64,000 bases of DNA, from the NCBI RefSeq assembly GCF_016809835.1, contig NZ_JAFBIL020000003.1, forward strand, positions 62,001 through 126,000, given 5' to 3'. A program made the translations under genes and the position numbers. This DNA is from Massilia soli (GTDB lineage Bacteria; Pseudomonadota; Gammaproteobacteria; Burkholderiales; Burkholderiaceae_D). Shown here in pieces: positions 52,261 through 61,720 of this stretch. Within the stretch, counting starts at the first letter, position 1. Each line of letters opens with the position of its first letter. Below the pieces are notes generated by a model that was not told the origin of the DNA, ran no database searches, and was given only the letters and a program-made list of their open reading frames with translations.

Positions 52261-54066
52261 TCAGGCAGGAGCCGCGATCGAACCTTCCACCAGTTGATCG
52301 CGCAGCTTGTCGATGCCTGCCGCCTGAAACCCTGCAGGCCATTGAAGCAGCAAATCCATCACGCTTGCCGACGGTATCGCTTTGCCGAAGTACCATCCCT
52401 GGATCAGTGGCAATGCCTGCTCAGACAGCCAGCGTACGTCATTGGCGTCTTCCACGCCTTCGCATACCAGTTCAAGGTTGAACAGCCTGGCGATCTCGCC
52501 TAATGTGCGCATCAGCCCGGAGAGTACCGGGCTGCTGCTGACGCCCTGGACGAACTGGCGGTCGATCTTGATGCGGTCGCAAGGTACCTGGCGGACGGTT
52601 TCCAGGTTGGCGTGGCCGGTCCCGAAATCATCGATGGCAATGCGCCAATTCAGCGCCCTCAAATGCCCAAGCATGCTGGCCAGCGCAGCCACGTCAGCGC
52701 ATTGCGTCTCCGTGATCTCGCATTCAAGGTATTCGCCGGGAATGTCGTGCAGGTCCATGATCGAGGCGACCGAGCCGGCGAAGTTGGTTTCAAACAGCGT
52801 GCTGCGAGAAAAATTGAGCGCGACCGGCGTCACCATCACGCCGCTGTCGAGCCATTCGCGCAAGTCGTGGCAGACCTGGCGCAGCACCAACAGGTCGAGC
52901 GCGGCGATCTGGCCGGCTTTCTCGGCCATCGGTATGAATACCCCCGGAACTAACAGCCCATGCTTCGGATGGCGCCAGCGCACCAGCGCTTCCCATCCAA
53001 TCAAGGCGCTGCTGGCGATATCGACTTGTGCCTGGTAATGCACTTCAAGCGCGCCATGTTCTGGCTTGCCCAGTATGACGTCGCATAGTTCGGACAGCAG
53101 AATCGCTTCGTCGACATGCGCCTCGTTGTAACGGCGGATGTCCCACCCGCGATTGACCACGGTAGCGCTGCCGGCGTTCCTGAGCAGTTCCGCGGCGGAC
53201 CCGTCGGCTGGCGCTGCGGTCCGAATTCCGACCTGCACCTTGGGCCAGTATTGGCGGTTTCCCGGCAGTTCCACGGGCCGCTGCAACAGTTCGACGACGG
53301 CATCGATTCTTGCGTCAACGTCGGCGTCGGGCGTCAGTAATGCGAACCCGAAGCGGTCTCCGCCCAGATGGCTTACCAAGGCGCCGGCGCCGGCCCAGGC
53401 GACAAGCCGCGCGCCGAGGATGCGCACCAGCGTCTGGGCCACTTGCTCGCCCAACGCGGTCCGCAGCGGCGTGAATGAGCGGATATTGACGTAGCCGACG
53501 GTCACCTGCGACAAGCCGGCGTTGATCAGGCTCTGCAGCTGATGCTCGAAAAACGTTTGATTGCACATGCCGGTAACTTCGTCGAAGTACCTTACCTCCA
53601 GCGCTTCGGTGGCCAGGTCGGCCAGATCGGCCAGTGCCTCGCGCTGTGCCGCGGTCATTTCCCCGGGACGCAGTCTCATTACCCACAAGGTGCCATGCAC
53701 CGGCGCCGATCCCAATGTCAGGGGCACGGCCGCGTAATGGCGAAAGTTGCACAGCTGGACCAGTGGATTGACCGCGTAACGCTCGCTCTGGCGCGCGTCA
53801 GGAATTTCGAACCAGCGCTGGTCTGCCTCGATCGCCAGGGCGCAGAACGAGGCCGACGTTTCGATGATATTGGTCACCAGTCCGACATGCGACGGCAGCC
53901 AGATCCGGTCGGCCTGGAGAATGCTGATGCCCCCGATGTCGGCCTGCAGGCTGTGGATCGCCAGCGACGTCAGGCGCCGCAACCGGTGATCGTCCATGGA
54001 GAGCGCTGCATCGCCGGGTAGACGCCCAGGCTGGCGGTTGAACTCGGATGCGATGGGTAGGTTCAA
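52261..54066 (-). CDS. GAF-GGDEF-EAL protein, c-di-GMP phosphodiesterase candidate
   Basis: The start is a TTG at 54066 with GAGG five bases upstream. Residues 25-160 form a GAF-like sensor ('SIQADIGGISILQADRIWLP' type). The GGDEF domain (about 165-320) is degenerate: the active motif reads 'HLGGDRFGF' and the first half lacks the usual charged residues, so cyclase activity is unlikely. The EAL domain (about 345-590) keeps 'WEALVRW', 'EITETQ', 'DDFGTG', 'KIDRQFV', 'CEGVED' and 'QGWYFGKAI', i.e. the metal and base residues for c-di-GMP hydrolysis. No membrane segment is present, so it is cytoplasmic. Confidence 0.88.
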   Translation of the reverse strand: MNLPIASEFNRQPGRLPGDAALSMDDHRLRRLTSLAIHSLQADIGGISILQADRIWLPSHVGLVTNIIETSASFCALAIEADQRWFEIPDARQSERYAVNPLVQLCNFRHYAAVPLTLGSAPVHGTLWVMRLRPGEMTAAQREALADLADLATEALEVRYFDEVTGMCNQTFFEHQLQSLINAGLSQVTVGYVNIRSFTPLRTALGEQVAQTLVRILGARLVAWAGAGALVSHLGGDRFGFALLTPDADVDARIDAVVELLQRPVELPGNRQYWPKVQVGIRTAAPADGSAAELLRNAGSATVVNRGWDIRRYNEAHVDEAILLSELCDVILGKPEHGALEVHYQAQVDIASSALIGWEALVRWRHPKHGLLVPGVFIPMAEKAGQIAALDLLVLRQVCHDLREWLDSGVMVTPVALNFSRSTLFETNFAGSVASIMDLHDIPGEYLECEITETQCADVAALASMLGHLRALNWRIAIDDFGTGHANLETVRQVPCDRIKIDRQFVQGVSSSPVLSGLMRTLGEIARLFNLELVCEGVEDANDVRWLSEQALPLIQGWYFGKAIPSASVMDLLLQWPAGFQAAGIDKLRDQLVEGSIAAPA

Positions 54067-54269
54067 GGCGACCTCGCTAACGTTAACGTAAATCAGCTGT
54101 ATCGATGATACCCGTACAAAATGCGCGGGTGTTGGTACTTACGGTTTCTCAAGCCACAGTTCGCATCCATCGCCGGCCTTGCATCTGTGACATGGCGCTT
54201 GGGAATTTTGCATTAGCCAGTTAAGATCGGTGACTTTTTCAAATACCTATCTTTTCAACAGGAGTGCGG

Positions 54270-56255
54270 ATGACCATATTGGCGCAAGCGGGACCGAAAG
54301 AAATCACTGTCCGGGGCATTTTGCTCGGCATTGTCATCACCCTGATCTTTACCGCGGCCCAGGTCTATCTGGGCCTGAAAGTGGGCCTCACCTTCGCCAC
54401 CTCGATTCCGGCGGCTGTCATTTCGATGGCGCTGTTGTCCGCCTTCCGCGACGCCACCATCCAGGAAAACAATATCGTCCAGACCATCGCCTCCGCGGCG
54501 GGGACGCTGGCGTCGGTAATCTTCGTCCTGCCTGGCCTGTTGATGATCGGCTGGTGGGCCAATGTGCCGTTCTGGCCGACCTTCGGCGCCTGCGCCATCG
54601 GTGGCGTGCTCGGCGTGATGTACACGGTGCCGCTGCGGCGCGCGCTGGTGTCGCAGTCCGACCTGCCGTACCCGGAAGGCGTCGCCGCCGCGGAAGTGCT
54701 GAAGGTCGGCACGTCCTCGCGCAGTGGCGCGGCCGAAGGCAAGGCCGGCCTGATGGCGGTGGTCTGGGGCAGCCTGGCCTCGGCGCTGTTCGCGGCCGCT
54801 GCCAGCGCCAAACTGCTGGCAGCCGAAGTCGCGGTCCACTTCAAGGTCGGACAGGGCGCCACCGGCATCGGCGCCGCCAGTTCGCTGGCGCTGCTAGGCG
54901 CCGGACACCTGATGGGCATTACCGTCGGCATGGCGATGCTGGCTGGCCTGGTCATCGCCTGGGGCATCCTGGTGCCGGTACTGACCGCAATGGAGCCGTC
55001 GGCCGCGCTGTCGGCGGCCGACCACGCCAACAGCATCTGGAGTTCCAAGGTCCGGATCATCGGCGCCGGCGCCATCGGCGCGGCGGCAATCGTGACGCTG
55101 GCCGGCCTGGCCAAGCCGGTCATGGGCGGCCTGCGCTCGGCGCTCGAAGCGTCGCGCGCAGCCAAGGTCGAAGGCGCGGTCATCGACCGCAAGGAACAGG
55201 ATCTGCCGATCTTCATCGTCGGCCTGGTCACCCTGATCATGATGGTGCCGGCGGGCTGGCTGCTGGCCACCTTCCTGCAGGGCGGCGTGCTGGAGAGCCT
55301 GTCCTTTTCGCTGGTCGCGGTCGGTGTCGGGTACATCCTGGTCGCGGGCATTTTCGCGGCGGCAGTCTGCGGCTACATGGCTGGCCTGATCGGCTCGTCG
55401 AATTCGCCGGTATCGGGCATCGCCATCCTGACCATCCTGGGCGCCTCGCTCAGCGTGGGCATGGTCGGCAAGCACGTGATGGGGCCGGAAGTGGCCCATG
55501 CGCTGGTGGCGTTCGCCCTGTTCGTCACGACCGTGGTGTTGGCGGTGGCGGTGATCGGCAACGACAACCTGCAGGACTTGAAGACCGGCCAGCTGGTCGG
55601 CGCGACGCCGTGGAAGCAGCAGGTCGCGCTGCTGATCGGTGTGGGCGCCGGTTCGGCTGTCATTCCGCCGGTGCTTGAGTTGCTTAATCGCGCCAATGGT
55701 TTTGCCGGCGCGCCGAACCTGCAAGCGATCTCGGATAATCCGCTTGCCGCGCCACAGGCAACCCTGATCTCCACCCTGGCCAAGGGCGTGATCGGCAATG
55801 ATCTTCCATGGAACCTGGTCATGTACGGCGCGTTGCTGGGGCTGGCCCTGGTGGTGGTCAACTTCGTCGTCAGGTCCGTCAGCAAGAAACGTTACAGTCT
55901 GCCGCCATTGGGTGTCGGCCTGGCGATCTACCTGCCGAGCGCGGTCACGGCGCCAGTGGTGGTCGGCGCTGTTGCCGGTTGGATGTTCGAACGCGCGGTC
56001 AGTCATGCCACGTGGGGCGAATCGGCCAAGCGCATGGCGGTGCTGATCATGTCCGGCTTCATCGTCGGCGAAAGCTTGTTCAACGTCGCGCTCGCCGGCC
56101 TGATCGTTGCTTCGGGAGTTGGCGAACCGTTGGCAATTACCACCGGCTTGAGCGAAGAGGTGCGGATGCTGATCGCCTTGTTCGTTGGCGGCGCCATCGT
56201 CAGCAGCCTGTATCGCTGGGCGGCGAAAAGCGCCCGCCGAGTCGAGGCCGTCTGA
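54270..56255 (+). CDS. OPT family oligopeptide transporter
   Basis: The 661-aa product has about 15 membrane segments rich in Gly and Ala, beginning 'ILLGIVITLIFTAAQVYLGL'. It includes OPT family landmarks such as 'LKVGLTFATSIPAAVISMAL' and 'NNIVQTIASAAGTLASVIFV'. Members import oligopeptides or metal-chelate complexes by proton coupling. I chose the ATG at 54270, five bases after AGGAG; the GTG at 54264 would overlap that site. It appears to be a single gene divergent from the GGDEF-EAL gene. Confidence 0.92.
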   Translation: MTILAQAGPKEITVRGILLGIVITLIFTAAQVYLGLKVGLTFATSIPAAVISMALLSAFRDATIQENNIVQTIASAAGTLASVIFVLPGLLMIGWWANVPFWPTFGACAIGGVLGVMYTVPLRRALVSQSDLPYPEGVAAAEVLKVGTSSRSGAAEGKAGLMAVVWGSLASALFAAAASAKLLAAEVAVHFKVGQGATGIGAASSLALLGAGHLMGITVGMAMLAGLVIAWGILVPVLTAMEPSAALSAADHANSIWSSKVRIIGAGAIGAAAIVTLAGLAKPVMGGLRSALEASRAAKVEGAVIDRKEQDLPIFIVGLVTLIMMVPAGWLLATFLQGGVLESLSFSLVAVGVGYILVAGIFAAAVCGYMAGLIGSSNSPVSGIAILTILGASLSVGMVGKHVMGPEVAHALVAFALFVTTVVLAVAVIGNDNLQDLKTGQLVGATPWKQQVALLIGVGAGSAVIPPVLELLNRANGFAGAPNLQAISDNPLAAPQATLISTLAKGVIGNDLPWNLVMYGALLGLALVVVNFVVRSVSKKRYSLPPLGVGLAIYLPSAVTAPVVVGAVAGWMFERAVSHATWGESAKRMAVLIMSGFIVGESLFNVALAGLIVASGVGEPLAITTGLSEEVRMLIALFVGGAIVSSLYRWAAKSARRVEAV

Positions 56256-56458
56256 ACGGTCGGCAGGGCGGCGGGCGCAAGCTGAGCCGCCCTGCCTGCG
56301 CCGGGACAGAGGGGGCCGCCGGTGGCCGGGGCATCGCTTATTTATTCGCCGTTTCGCGTTGCTAGCCAGCAACGCAATGGTTTTTCGCAAGCCGACAGGG
56401 CTATGATGAAGGTGATCCGTTGCCGTGTGGCAATCGGCGAACTTGCCTGGAGAATTGC

Positions 56459-56923
56459 ATGAAACTCGCGAAAACCATCGCTGCTTTGTCATTGTCGATA
56501 CTGGTATTGCCGTCCCTGTCGTTCGCAGCAGATAAGGGCAGCAAGGATGAAGCAGTCGCGATGGTCAAACAAGCAGCGGCCTTGATCAAAAGCGCAGGCA
56601 AGGAAAAAGCATTTGCGGCGATTTCCGATCCAGCCAACAAAGACTTCCACGATCGCGATTTGTATATCTATGTCTACGACCTGAATGGCGTGGCTCTGGC
56701 GCACGGCAACAATCCGCGCATGGTCGGCAAGAACCTCATCGACCTCAAGGATGGCGACGGCAAGCCGATGATCAAGAACATGGTCGAGACCGCCAAGTCC
56801 GCTGCTGGCAGCGGCTGGGTCGAATTCAAGTGGCCTAATCCCGTGACCAAAGTGGTCGAGCCGAAAGCCGGCTACGTCGAGCGTGTCGACGACATGCTGG
56901 TCGGCTCGGGCATCTACAAATAA
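56459..56923 (+). CDS. Cache-domain periplasmic protein
   Basis: The 154-aa product starts at an ATG six bases after GGAG and has a signal peptide (1-23, 'LAKTIAALSLSILVLPSLSF' then AA). The rest is one single-Cache (sCache_2) domain: 'DLYIYVYDLNGVALAHGNNP' and 'GKNLIDLKDGDGKPMIKNMV', ending 'KAGYVERVDDMLVGSGIYK'. Such domains bind small organic acids; stand-alone versions may pass the ligand to chemoreceptors or transporters. No kinase or chemoreceptor is adjacent. Confidence 0.88.
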   Translation: MKLAKTIAALSLSILVLPSLSFAADKGSKDEAVAMVKQAAALIKSAGKEKAFAAISDPANKDFHDRDLYIYVYDLNGVALAHGNNPRMVGKNLIDLKDGDGKPMIKNMVETAKSAAGSGWVEFKWPNPVTKVVEPKAGYVERVDDMLVGSGIYK

Positions 56924-56956
56924 GTAACGGCGGCGCCCGGCCCGGCTCGCCCGGTT

Positions 56957-57352
56957 TTAGTCCGGGATCTTGGCGATCACCTTGATCTCGAACTGGAATC
57001 CGGCCAGCCATGTCACGCCGACCACGGTCGCTGTCGGGTAGGGCGCTTGGCCCCAGAACTCCTGCCGCACCAGGGCCCAGACCTTTTCGAGCCGCGTTTC
57101 GGGGTCGACAATGAACACCGTCACGTCGACAACGTCGGCGAAGCTGCAGTGCGCAGCCTTCAGGACCTCGGTCAGGTTCCTGAAGGCCAGCCGTACCTGC
57201 GCTTCCAGGTCGGGTTCGGGCGAGCCGTCTTCGCGGCTGCCTACCTGGCCGGATACAAACAACAAGCCATTCGAGCGAACCGCCGGCGAATAGCCGTGCT
57301 GTTCATAGAGCGCATGGCGCCCCGCTGGGGATACTACGTCGCGAACTGTCAT
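56957..57352 (-). CDS. RidA family protein
   Basis: The 131-aa product matches RidA/YjgF: 'NGLLFVSGQVGSREDGSP', 'LAFRNLTEVLKAAHCSFADV', 'VVDVTVFIVDP' and the end 'FEIKVIAKIP' with the conserved Glu. At the place where archetypal RidA has the catalytic Arg ('ARsxV'), this protein reads 'YPTATVVGV' and has no Arg, so imine deaminase activity is doubtful. The start at 57352 sits six bases after AGGAG, ahead of other in-frame codons. It is divergent from a LysR gene, which probably controls it. Confidence 0.87.
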   Translation of the reverse strand: MTVRDVVSPAGRHALYEQHGYSPAVRSNGLLFVSGQVGSREDGSPEPDLEAQVRLAFRNLTEVLKAAHCSFADVVDVTVFIVDPETRLEKVWALVRQEFWGQAPYPTATVVGVTWLAGFQFEIKVIAKIPD

Positions 57353-57441
57353 TTCCATCTCCTGATTAACTACACCATCCGGTGCACACCGAACTCTAAG
57401 GCGCGCTGGCACGCGGATAAACAGGCAATATCGATCAGAAC

Positions 57442-57460
57442 TGTTTGTATAATCCAAACA
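57442..57460. promoter_or_regulatory. dyad operator with -10 box in ridA-lysR intergenic region
   Basis: TGTTTG-TATAATC-CAAACA is a perfect 6-bp dyad around a consensus TATAAT hexamer that is oriented for the lysR gene. LysR regulators bind such T-N11-A dyads, so the site likely serves autoregulation and control of the divergent ridA. Confidence 0.65.
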
Positions 57461-57481
57461 ATCGGGATATTGGAGCAGTCA

Positions 57482-58399
57482 GTGGACAGGTTTGACGCGA
57501 TGAAGGCATTCGTTCGAGTGGTCGAGGCGGGCAGTTTCACAAAAGCGGCCGAGACGCTCCACATGAGCCGTACGACAGTGACGCAGCTGGTGCAACAGCT
57601 GGAGGCGCGTTTGCGCCTGAAGCTGCTTAACCGCACCACCCGCAAGGTCAACGTCACCGAAGATGGCGCGGTCTATTACGAACGCATCGTGCGGGTGCTG
57701 GCGGAGCTCGACGATGCCGAGACCAGCCTGCCGAACGCATCGGCGGCGCCCCGGGGCCAGCTAAGGGTCGATGTGCCGAGCCCGTTCGCGACGATGATCC
57801 TGGTGCCGGCGCTGCCGCAATTTCACGCCCGCTACCCCGATATCCAGTTCGACCTCGGCGCCAGCGACCGCAAGGTCGACCTGATTGGCGAGAATGTCGA
57901 TTGCGTGGTGCGCGGAGGCGAAATCACCGATCAGTCGCTGGTGGCGCGCCACGTCGGCGACCTGCAGTTGGGCGTCTATGCCGCGCCGCTGTATCTGGAG
58001 CGGGTTGGCACCCCGGTCCACCCCGCCGAGCTGCAGGATGCGCGCCATCGCATCGTCAAGTACCGCTGGTCGGGCAACGGCCACTTTCCGTACGCGATGC
58101 GCAAAGGCGGCGAGAGCGTCAAGATACAGGGCCGGCATGTGCTGGTGATCGACGACGGCAATGCTTACCTGGCCGGCGGCCTGGCCGGGCTAGGCGTGCT
58201 GTGGCTGCCCGAGTACATGGCCAAGCCGCATCTCGCCAGCGGCGCGCTGCAGCCGCTGTTCGGCGGCTGGCATATCGATCCGATGCCGATGTATGTGGCG
58301 TTCCCGCCGAATCGCCATGTCAGCAAGAAGCTGCGCGTGTTCATCGACTGGATCGTGGAACTGATGGCGCAGCACGGCCCGGTCCAGTCATCCCGGTAG
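57482..58399 (+). CDS. LysR family transcriptional regulator
   Basis: The start is a GTG at 57482, six bases after GGAG, giving 'MDRFDAMKAFVRVVEAGSFT', the usual opening of the family. Residues 1-60 are the winged helix-turn-helix ('KAAETLHMSRTTVTQLVQQL'), and the rest is the two-lobed effector domain ('GQLRVDVPSPFATMILVPAL'). It is 305 aa, a standard length. It is divergently arranged with ridA and shares the dyad at 57442-57460. The ligand is unknown; the 'PSPFATM' type subgroup regulates oxidoreductase and stress genes in Burkholderiales. Confidence 0.9.
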   Translation: MDRFDAMKAFVRVVEAGSFTKAAETLHMSRTTVTQLVQQLEARLRLKLLNRTTRKVNVTEDGAVYYERIVRVLAELDDAETSLPNASAAPRGQLRVDVPSPFATMILVPALPQFHARYPDIQFDLGASDRKVDLIGENVDCVVRGGEITDQSLVARHVGDLQLGVYAAPLYLERVGTPVHPAELQDARHRIVKYRWSGNGHFPYAMRKGGESVKIQGRHVLVIDDGNAYLAGGLAGLGVLWLPEYMAKPHLASGALQPLFGGWHIDPMPMYVAFPPNRHVSKKLRVFIDWIVELMAQHGPVQSSR

Positions 58400-58413
58400 C
58401 GGCGCGCCGGCGC

Positions 58414-58953
58414 TTAGCGTGACGTGGGTTTCTTCGCCAGCTTGCGCTGCAAGGTGCGGCGATACATGTTCAGCGCGCGCGCGGTCGATGAAATATTGCC
58501 TTCATGTTCGGCAAGCACGCGCTGGATGTGTTCCCATTCCAGGCGGTCGACCGACAGCGGCACTGCCGGAGCTGCCGTGTCGGCGAGCGGCTCGCCTGGC
58601 GCGCTGCCCTGCAGGGCCGACAGGATCGAATCGACATTCGCCGGCTTGGCCAGGTAATCGTCCGCCCCCAGCTTGATTGCCTGTACCGTGGTGGCGATAC
58701 TCGCGTAGCCCGTCAACACCAGCATGCTGGCGCTTGGCAGCGCCTTGCGCAGCGGCACAATCCACTGCAGCCCCGAATCCTTTTCCAGATGCAGGTCGAT
58801 CGTCACGAAGTCGAAGGCCGTTGCCGCCGCCGCCTGGAGCGCCTGCTCGCCGGTGTGCGCGACCGTGGTGTCGAACCCGCGCCGCGTCAGCGACCTGGCC
58901 AGTGTCGCGGAGAACACCTTGTCGTCGTCGAGGATTAGGAAGGTGGGCTTCAT
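58414..58953 (-). CDS. regA: RegA/ActR/RoxR-type response regulator
   Basis: The 179-aa product has a receiver domain with 'LILDDDKVF' (acidic pocket), 'FVTIDLHLEKDSGL' (phosphorylated Asp), 'LTGYASIATTV' and 'YLAKP' (Lys). A Fis-type C-terminal helix-turn-helix follows ('EGNISSTARALNMYRRTLQR'). Length and layout match RegA/PrrA/RoxR, global redox regulators of respiration. The ATG at 58953 overlaps the end of the sensor gene by four bases, so they form an operon. Longer frames to 59787 on this strand are only shadows of regB. Confidence 0.9.
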   Translation of the reverse strand: MKPTFLILDDDKVFSATLARSLTRRGFDTTVAHTGEQALQAAAATAFDFVTIDLHLEKDSGLQWIVPLRKALPSASMLVLTGYASIATTVQAIKLGADDYLAKPANVDSILSALQGSAPGEPLADTAAPAVPLSVDRLEWEHIQRVLAEHEGNISSTARALNMYRRTLQRKLAKKPTSR

Positions 58954-60211
58954 GCCAGCGGAACCGACAGTGCCGCCAGCGTGCCGCCGGCTGCGGGTGA
59001 CGACAGGCGTAGCGTGGCGCCGATTTGCCGCGCGGTCGCAAACGCCAGCATCAGGCCCATTCCCTGGCCGCCATTCTGGCTGGCGACCTGGTCGTGGCCG
59101 AGGCGCTTTAACAGTTCCGCGCTGATGCCCGGGCCACGGTCGCGCACCTCGATGGTGGCGAAGCCGACGTCCACGGCGAGCGACACGGCGATGCCGGTGT
59201 CGCCTGGCGCGGCGGCGCGCGCGGCATTGTCGAGCAGGGTCAGCAGTATCTGGCCGACAGCGCTGGTATTGGCAATGACAGCGCCGCTGCGCGGGATGGC
59301 AAGGTCGAGCCGCGCGGCCGGATGGCGCAGGCGCCAGCCTTCGATGAACCGTGCCAGCCAGGCATCGACTTGCAGCGCGCTGGCGTTCGGCCCGGCATCG
59401 GCGCTGGCGTGCTTGCCGAGCCGGTCGAGCGATGTCTTGCAGGCCGCGATCTGCGTCTCGATGGCGGCGATGTCGTCGCGGAAGGCCACCAGGCTCGGAT
59501 CCCTGTCCATTTCGTGCCGCAGCTCGCCCGCGATCACCGCAATGGTCGCCAGCGGCGTGCCGATCTCGTGCGCCGCGCTGGCAGCCTGGGTGCCCAGTGC
59601 AACGATGCGATCGTTCCGCAGTTGCTGTTCGCGCGCCCGCGCCAGCTGGGCGTCGCGGTCGCGCAGGGTGCTCGACATGCGGCCGACGAACCATGTGATC
59701 AGGGCGGCCGAGAGCGCGAAGTTGGCCCACATCCCAGCAGGTGGTAGGACGACGCCCGTTCGGCGGGAAAGATCTGGAGCGGCACATACACGTTCATCAT
59801 GATCGAATAACCGGCCAGCGCGAAGATGGCGAGCAGCAGCGTATAGCCCCATGGCAGGATCGCCGCCGCGACGGCCAGCGCGGGGAGGTACACCGAGACG
59901 AACGGGTTGGTCGCGCCGCCCGAGAAAAATAACAGGCTCGATACCGCCAGCAAGTCGACGAAGAGCTGGGTAAACAGCGTGCCATGCCCGGCCAGGCGCC
60001 GGGTCCGCAAGGTCCACCAGGTCCACGCGTTGAAGGCGGCCAGCATCAAAATCACCGTCAACATCGGCGCCAGCGGCAGGTCGATCCCGAGCCACCACCT
60101 TGCAGTTGCCACGGCGCTGAACTGGCCGGTGACCGCAATGATACGCATCCACATCAGCCGGCGCAGGATTTCGTGTTGCGGCAGGGCGTTGGGGGCAGGG
60201 GAAAAAATCAT
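58950..60211 (-). pseudogene. regB: RegB/RoxS-type redox sensor kinase, frame disrupted
   Basis: Two frames together encode a full RegB: residues from 60211 give six membrane helices including the quinone-site motif 'GGATNPF', ending 'ERASSYHLLG'. The next frame continues with 'MWANFALSAALITWFVGRMS', the H-box 'AASAAHEIGTPLATIAV', a redox-type Cys ('IAACKTSLDRL'), N-box 'LLDNAARAA' and the G-box region 'DRGPGISAELL'. The join lies at about 59733, where 'CTGCTGGGATG' is one base short of an open frame, next to a G-run. If the sequence is right, no sensor is made; a sequencing error is equally possible because the rest is intact. Confidence 0.78.
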
Positions 60212-60220
60212 GCTTTGATT

Positions 60221-60261
60221 ATAACGTCGCGCGCCCGGGCAGTTGCGGGGTGCGACGTTAT
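60221..60261. promoter_or_regulatory. inverted repeat between regB and cioA, RegA-site-like
   Basis: ATAACGTCGC (60221-60230) and GCGACGTTAT (60252-60261) form a perfect 10-bp dyad across 21 bases. The right arm continues to give GCGACGTTATGACGC, which fits, with one mismatch, the RegA/PrrA-type consensus as I recall it (GYGSSR-N2-WW-N2-CGC). It lies between divergent regBA and cioAB, so RegA could control both. Confidence 0.6.
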
Positions 60262-60343
60262 GACGCATTCCCCGCGCGCGCGTAAGTCCCTATGATTGCT
60301 GCAACACTGGATAACACCTGAACGGAATCACACGGAGCCTATG

Positions 60344-61711
60344 ATGGATGACCCTCTCATGCTTGCCCGCATTCAGTTTGCGGCCAATATCACCTTCCAT
60401 ATCCTGTTTCCGACAATTTCGATTGCCCTCGGATGGGTCCTGCTGTTCTTCAAACTCCGGCATAACAAGACCGGCGACATCAAATGGGCCGAGGCCTACC
60501 AGTTCTGGGTGAAGATCTTTGCGCTGACATTCGCGCTGGGCGTGGTGTCCGGCATTACGATGAGTTTCCAGTTCGGCACCAACTGGCCCGGATTCATGGA
60601 AACGGTCGGTAATATCGCCGGTCCGCTGCTGGCCTATGAAGTATTGACCGCATTCTTCCTCGAAGCGACCTTCCTCGGCATTATGCTGTTCGGCGCGCAG
60701 CGGGTATCGAACCGGGTGCATACGCTGGCGACCTGCCTGGTGGCGGGCGGCACCACCTTGTCGGCGTTCTGGATCATCGCGCTCAATTCGTGGATGCATA
60801 CCCCGGCCGGCTTTGAAATGATCAATGGCCAGGCCCATGCGACCGATTGGGTGGCGATCATCTTCAATCCTTCGATGCCTTACCGCCTGACCCACATGCT
60901 GATCGCCTCCGGCCTGACGGTGGCGTTCCTGGTCGCCGGCATCTCGGCGTACCGCTGGCTGCGCCACGACCGCACCGCCTCGACCATGGCGGCGCTCAAG
61001 ACCGGCGTCGTGCTGGCGGCCTTGCTGATCCCGGTGCAGATCCTGGTGGGCGACATGCATGGCCTGAACACGCTCAAGCACCAGCCGGCCAAGATCGCCG
61101 CCATGGAAGGGATCTGGGACACCGAACGCGGCGCGCCGCTGCTGCTGTTCGCCCTGCCCGATGCGGCCGAGCGCGCCAATCGCTACGAGCTCGCCATCCC
61201 CAGGGTGGCCAGCCTGATCCTGACCCATGAGCTTGACGGCGAGCTGCAGGGCGTCAATGCGTTCGATGGCAAGCATCCCCCGGTGGCGCCGGTATTCTGG
61301 GCATTCCGGGTGATGGTCGGGGTCGGCATGCTGATGCTGGCCACGTCGTGGTTCGCCGCATGGCAGCTGCGGCGCGGCGGCGATATCCAGCCCTGGATCG
61401 CGCGCACGCTGATCGCCATGAGCTTTTCCGGCTGGGTCGCCACCGTGGCCGGCTGGTACGTCACCGAGATCGGCCGCCAGCCGTACCTGGTGTATGGCGT
61501 TCTGACCACCGCGCAGGCGGCGTCCGCGGTACCTGCGCCGATGATCGCCAGCACGCTGGCGATGTACCTGACGCTGTATGCCGCGCTGATCGTGGCCTAT
61601 GTCACGGTGCTGTTCCACCTGGCGCGCAAGGCCGGGGCGGGGAAGGGGGCGCAGCCGGTTTATCCCGCGCCCGGTTTGCCTGCGCCGCAATCACAACTGG
61701 TGAAATTCTAG
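60344..61711 (+). CDS. cydA: cytochrome bd-type quinol oxidase subunit I (CioA/CydA)
   Basis: The 455-aa product has nine or so membrane helices and the heme ligands: His in 'NITFHILFPTISI' (heme b595), His in 'PYRLTHMLIA' and Met in the later helix. The signature 'GWYVTEIGRQPY' is near 380. The quinol loop is short, as in the cyanide-insensitive CioA group. I chose the second of two adjacent ATGs (60344) because GGAG then lies six bases upstream. It oxidises quinol and reduces oxygen at high affinity. cydB follows after nine bases. Confidence 0.94.
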   Translation: MDDPLMLARIQFAANITFHILFPTISIALGWVLLFFKLRHNKTGDIKWAEAYQFWVKIFALTFALGVVSGITMSFQFGTNWPGFMETVGNIAGPLLAYEVLTAFFLEATFLGIMLFGAQRVSNRVHTLATCLVAGGTTLSAFWIIALNSWMHTPAGFEMINGQAHATDWVAIIFNPSMPYRLTHMLIASGLTVAFLVAGISAYRWLRHDRTASTMAALKTGVVLAALLIPVQILVGDMHGLNTLKHQPAKIAAMEGIWDTERGAPLLLFALPDAAERANRYELAIPRVASLILTHELDGELQGVNAFDGKHPPVAPVFWAFRVMVGVGMLMLATSWFAAWQLRRGGDIQPWIARTLIAMSFSGWVATVAGWYVTEIGRQPYLVYGVLTTAQAASAVPAPMIASTLAMYLTLYAALIVAYVTVLFHLARKAGAGKGAQPVYPAPGLPAPQSQLVKF

Positions 61712-61720
61712 GAGCCCCCC

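Noticed and set aside
54894-56492. 532-codon minus-strand ORF opposite the OPT transporter
   Set aside because: His/Arg/Gln-rich shadow of a clear transporter gene.
58954-59787. N-terminal extension of the regA frame
   Set aside because: The extension is low-complexity Arg-rich and lies over regB; the real start is the ATG at 58953.
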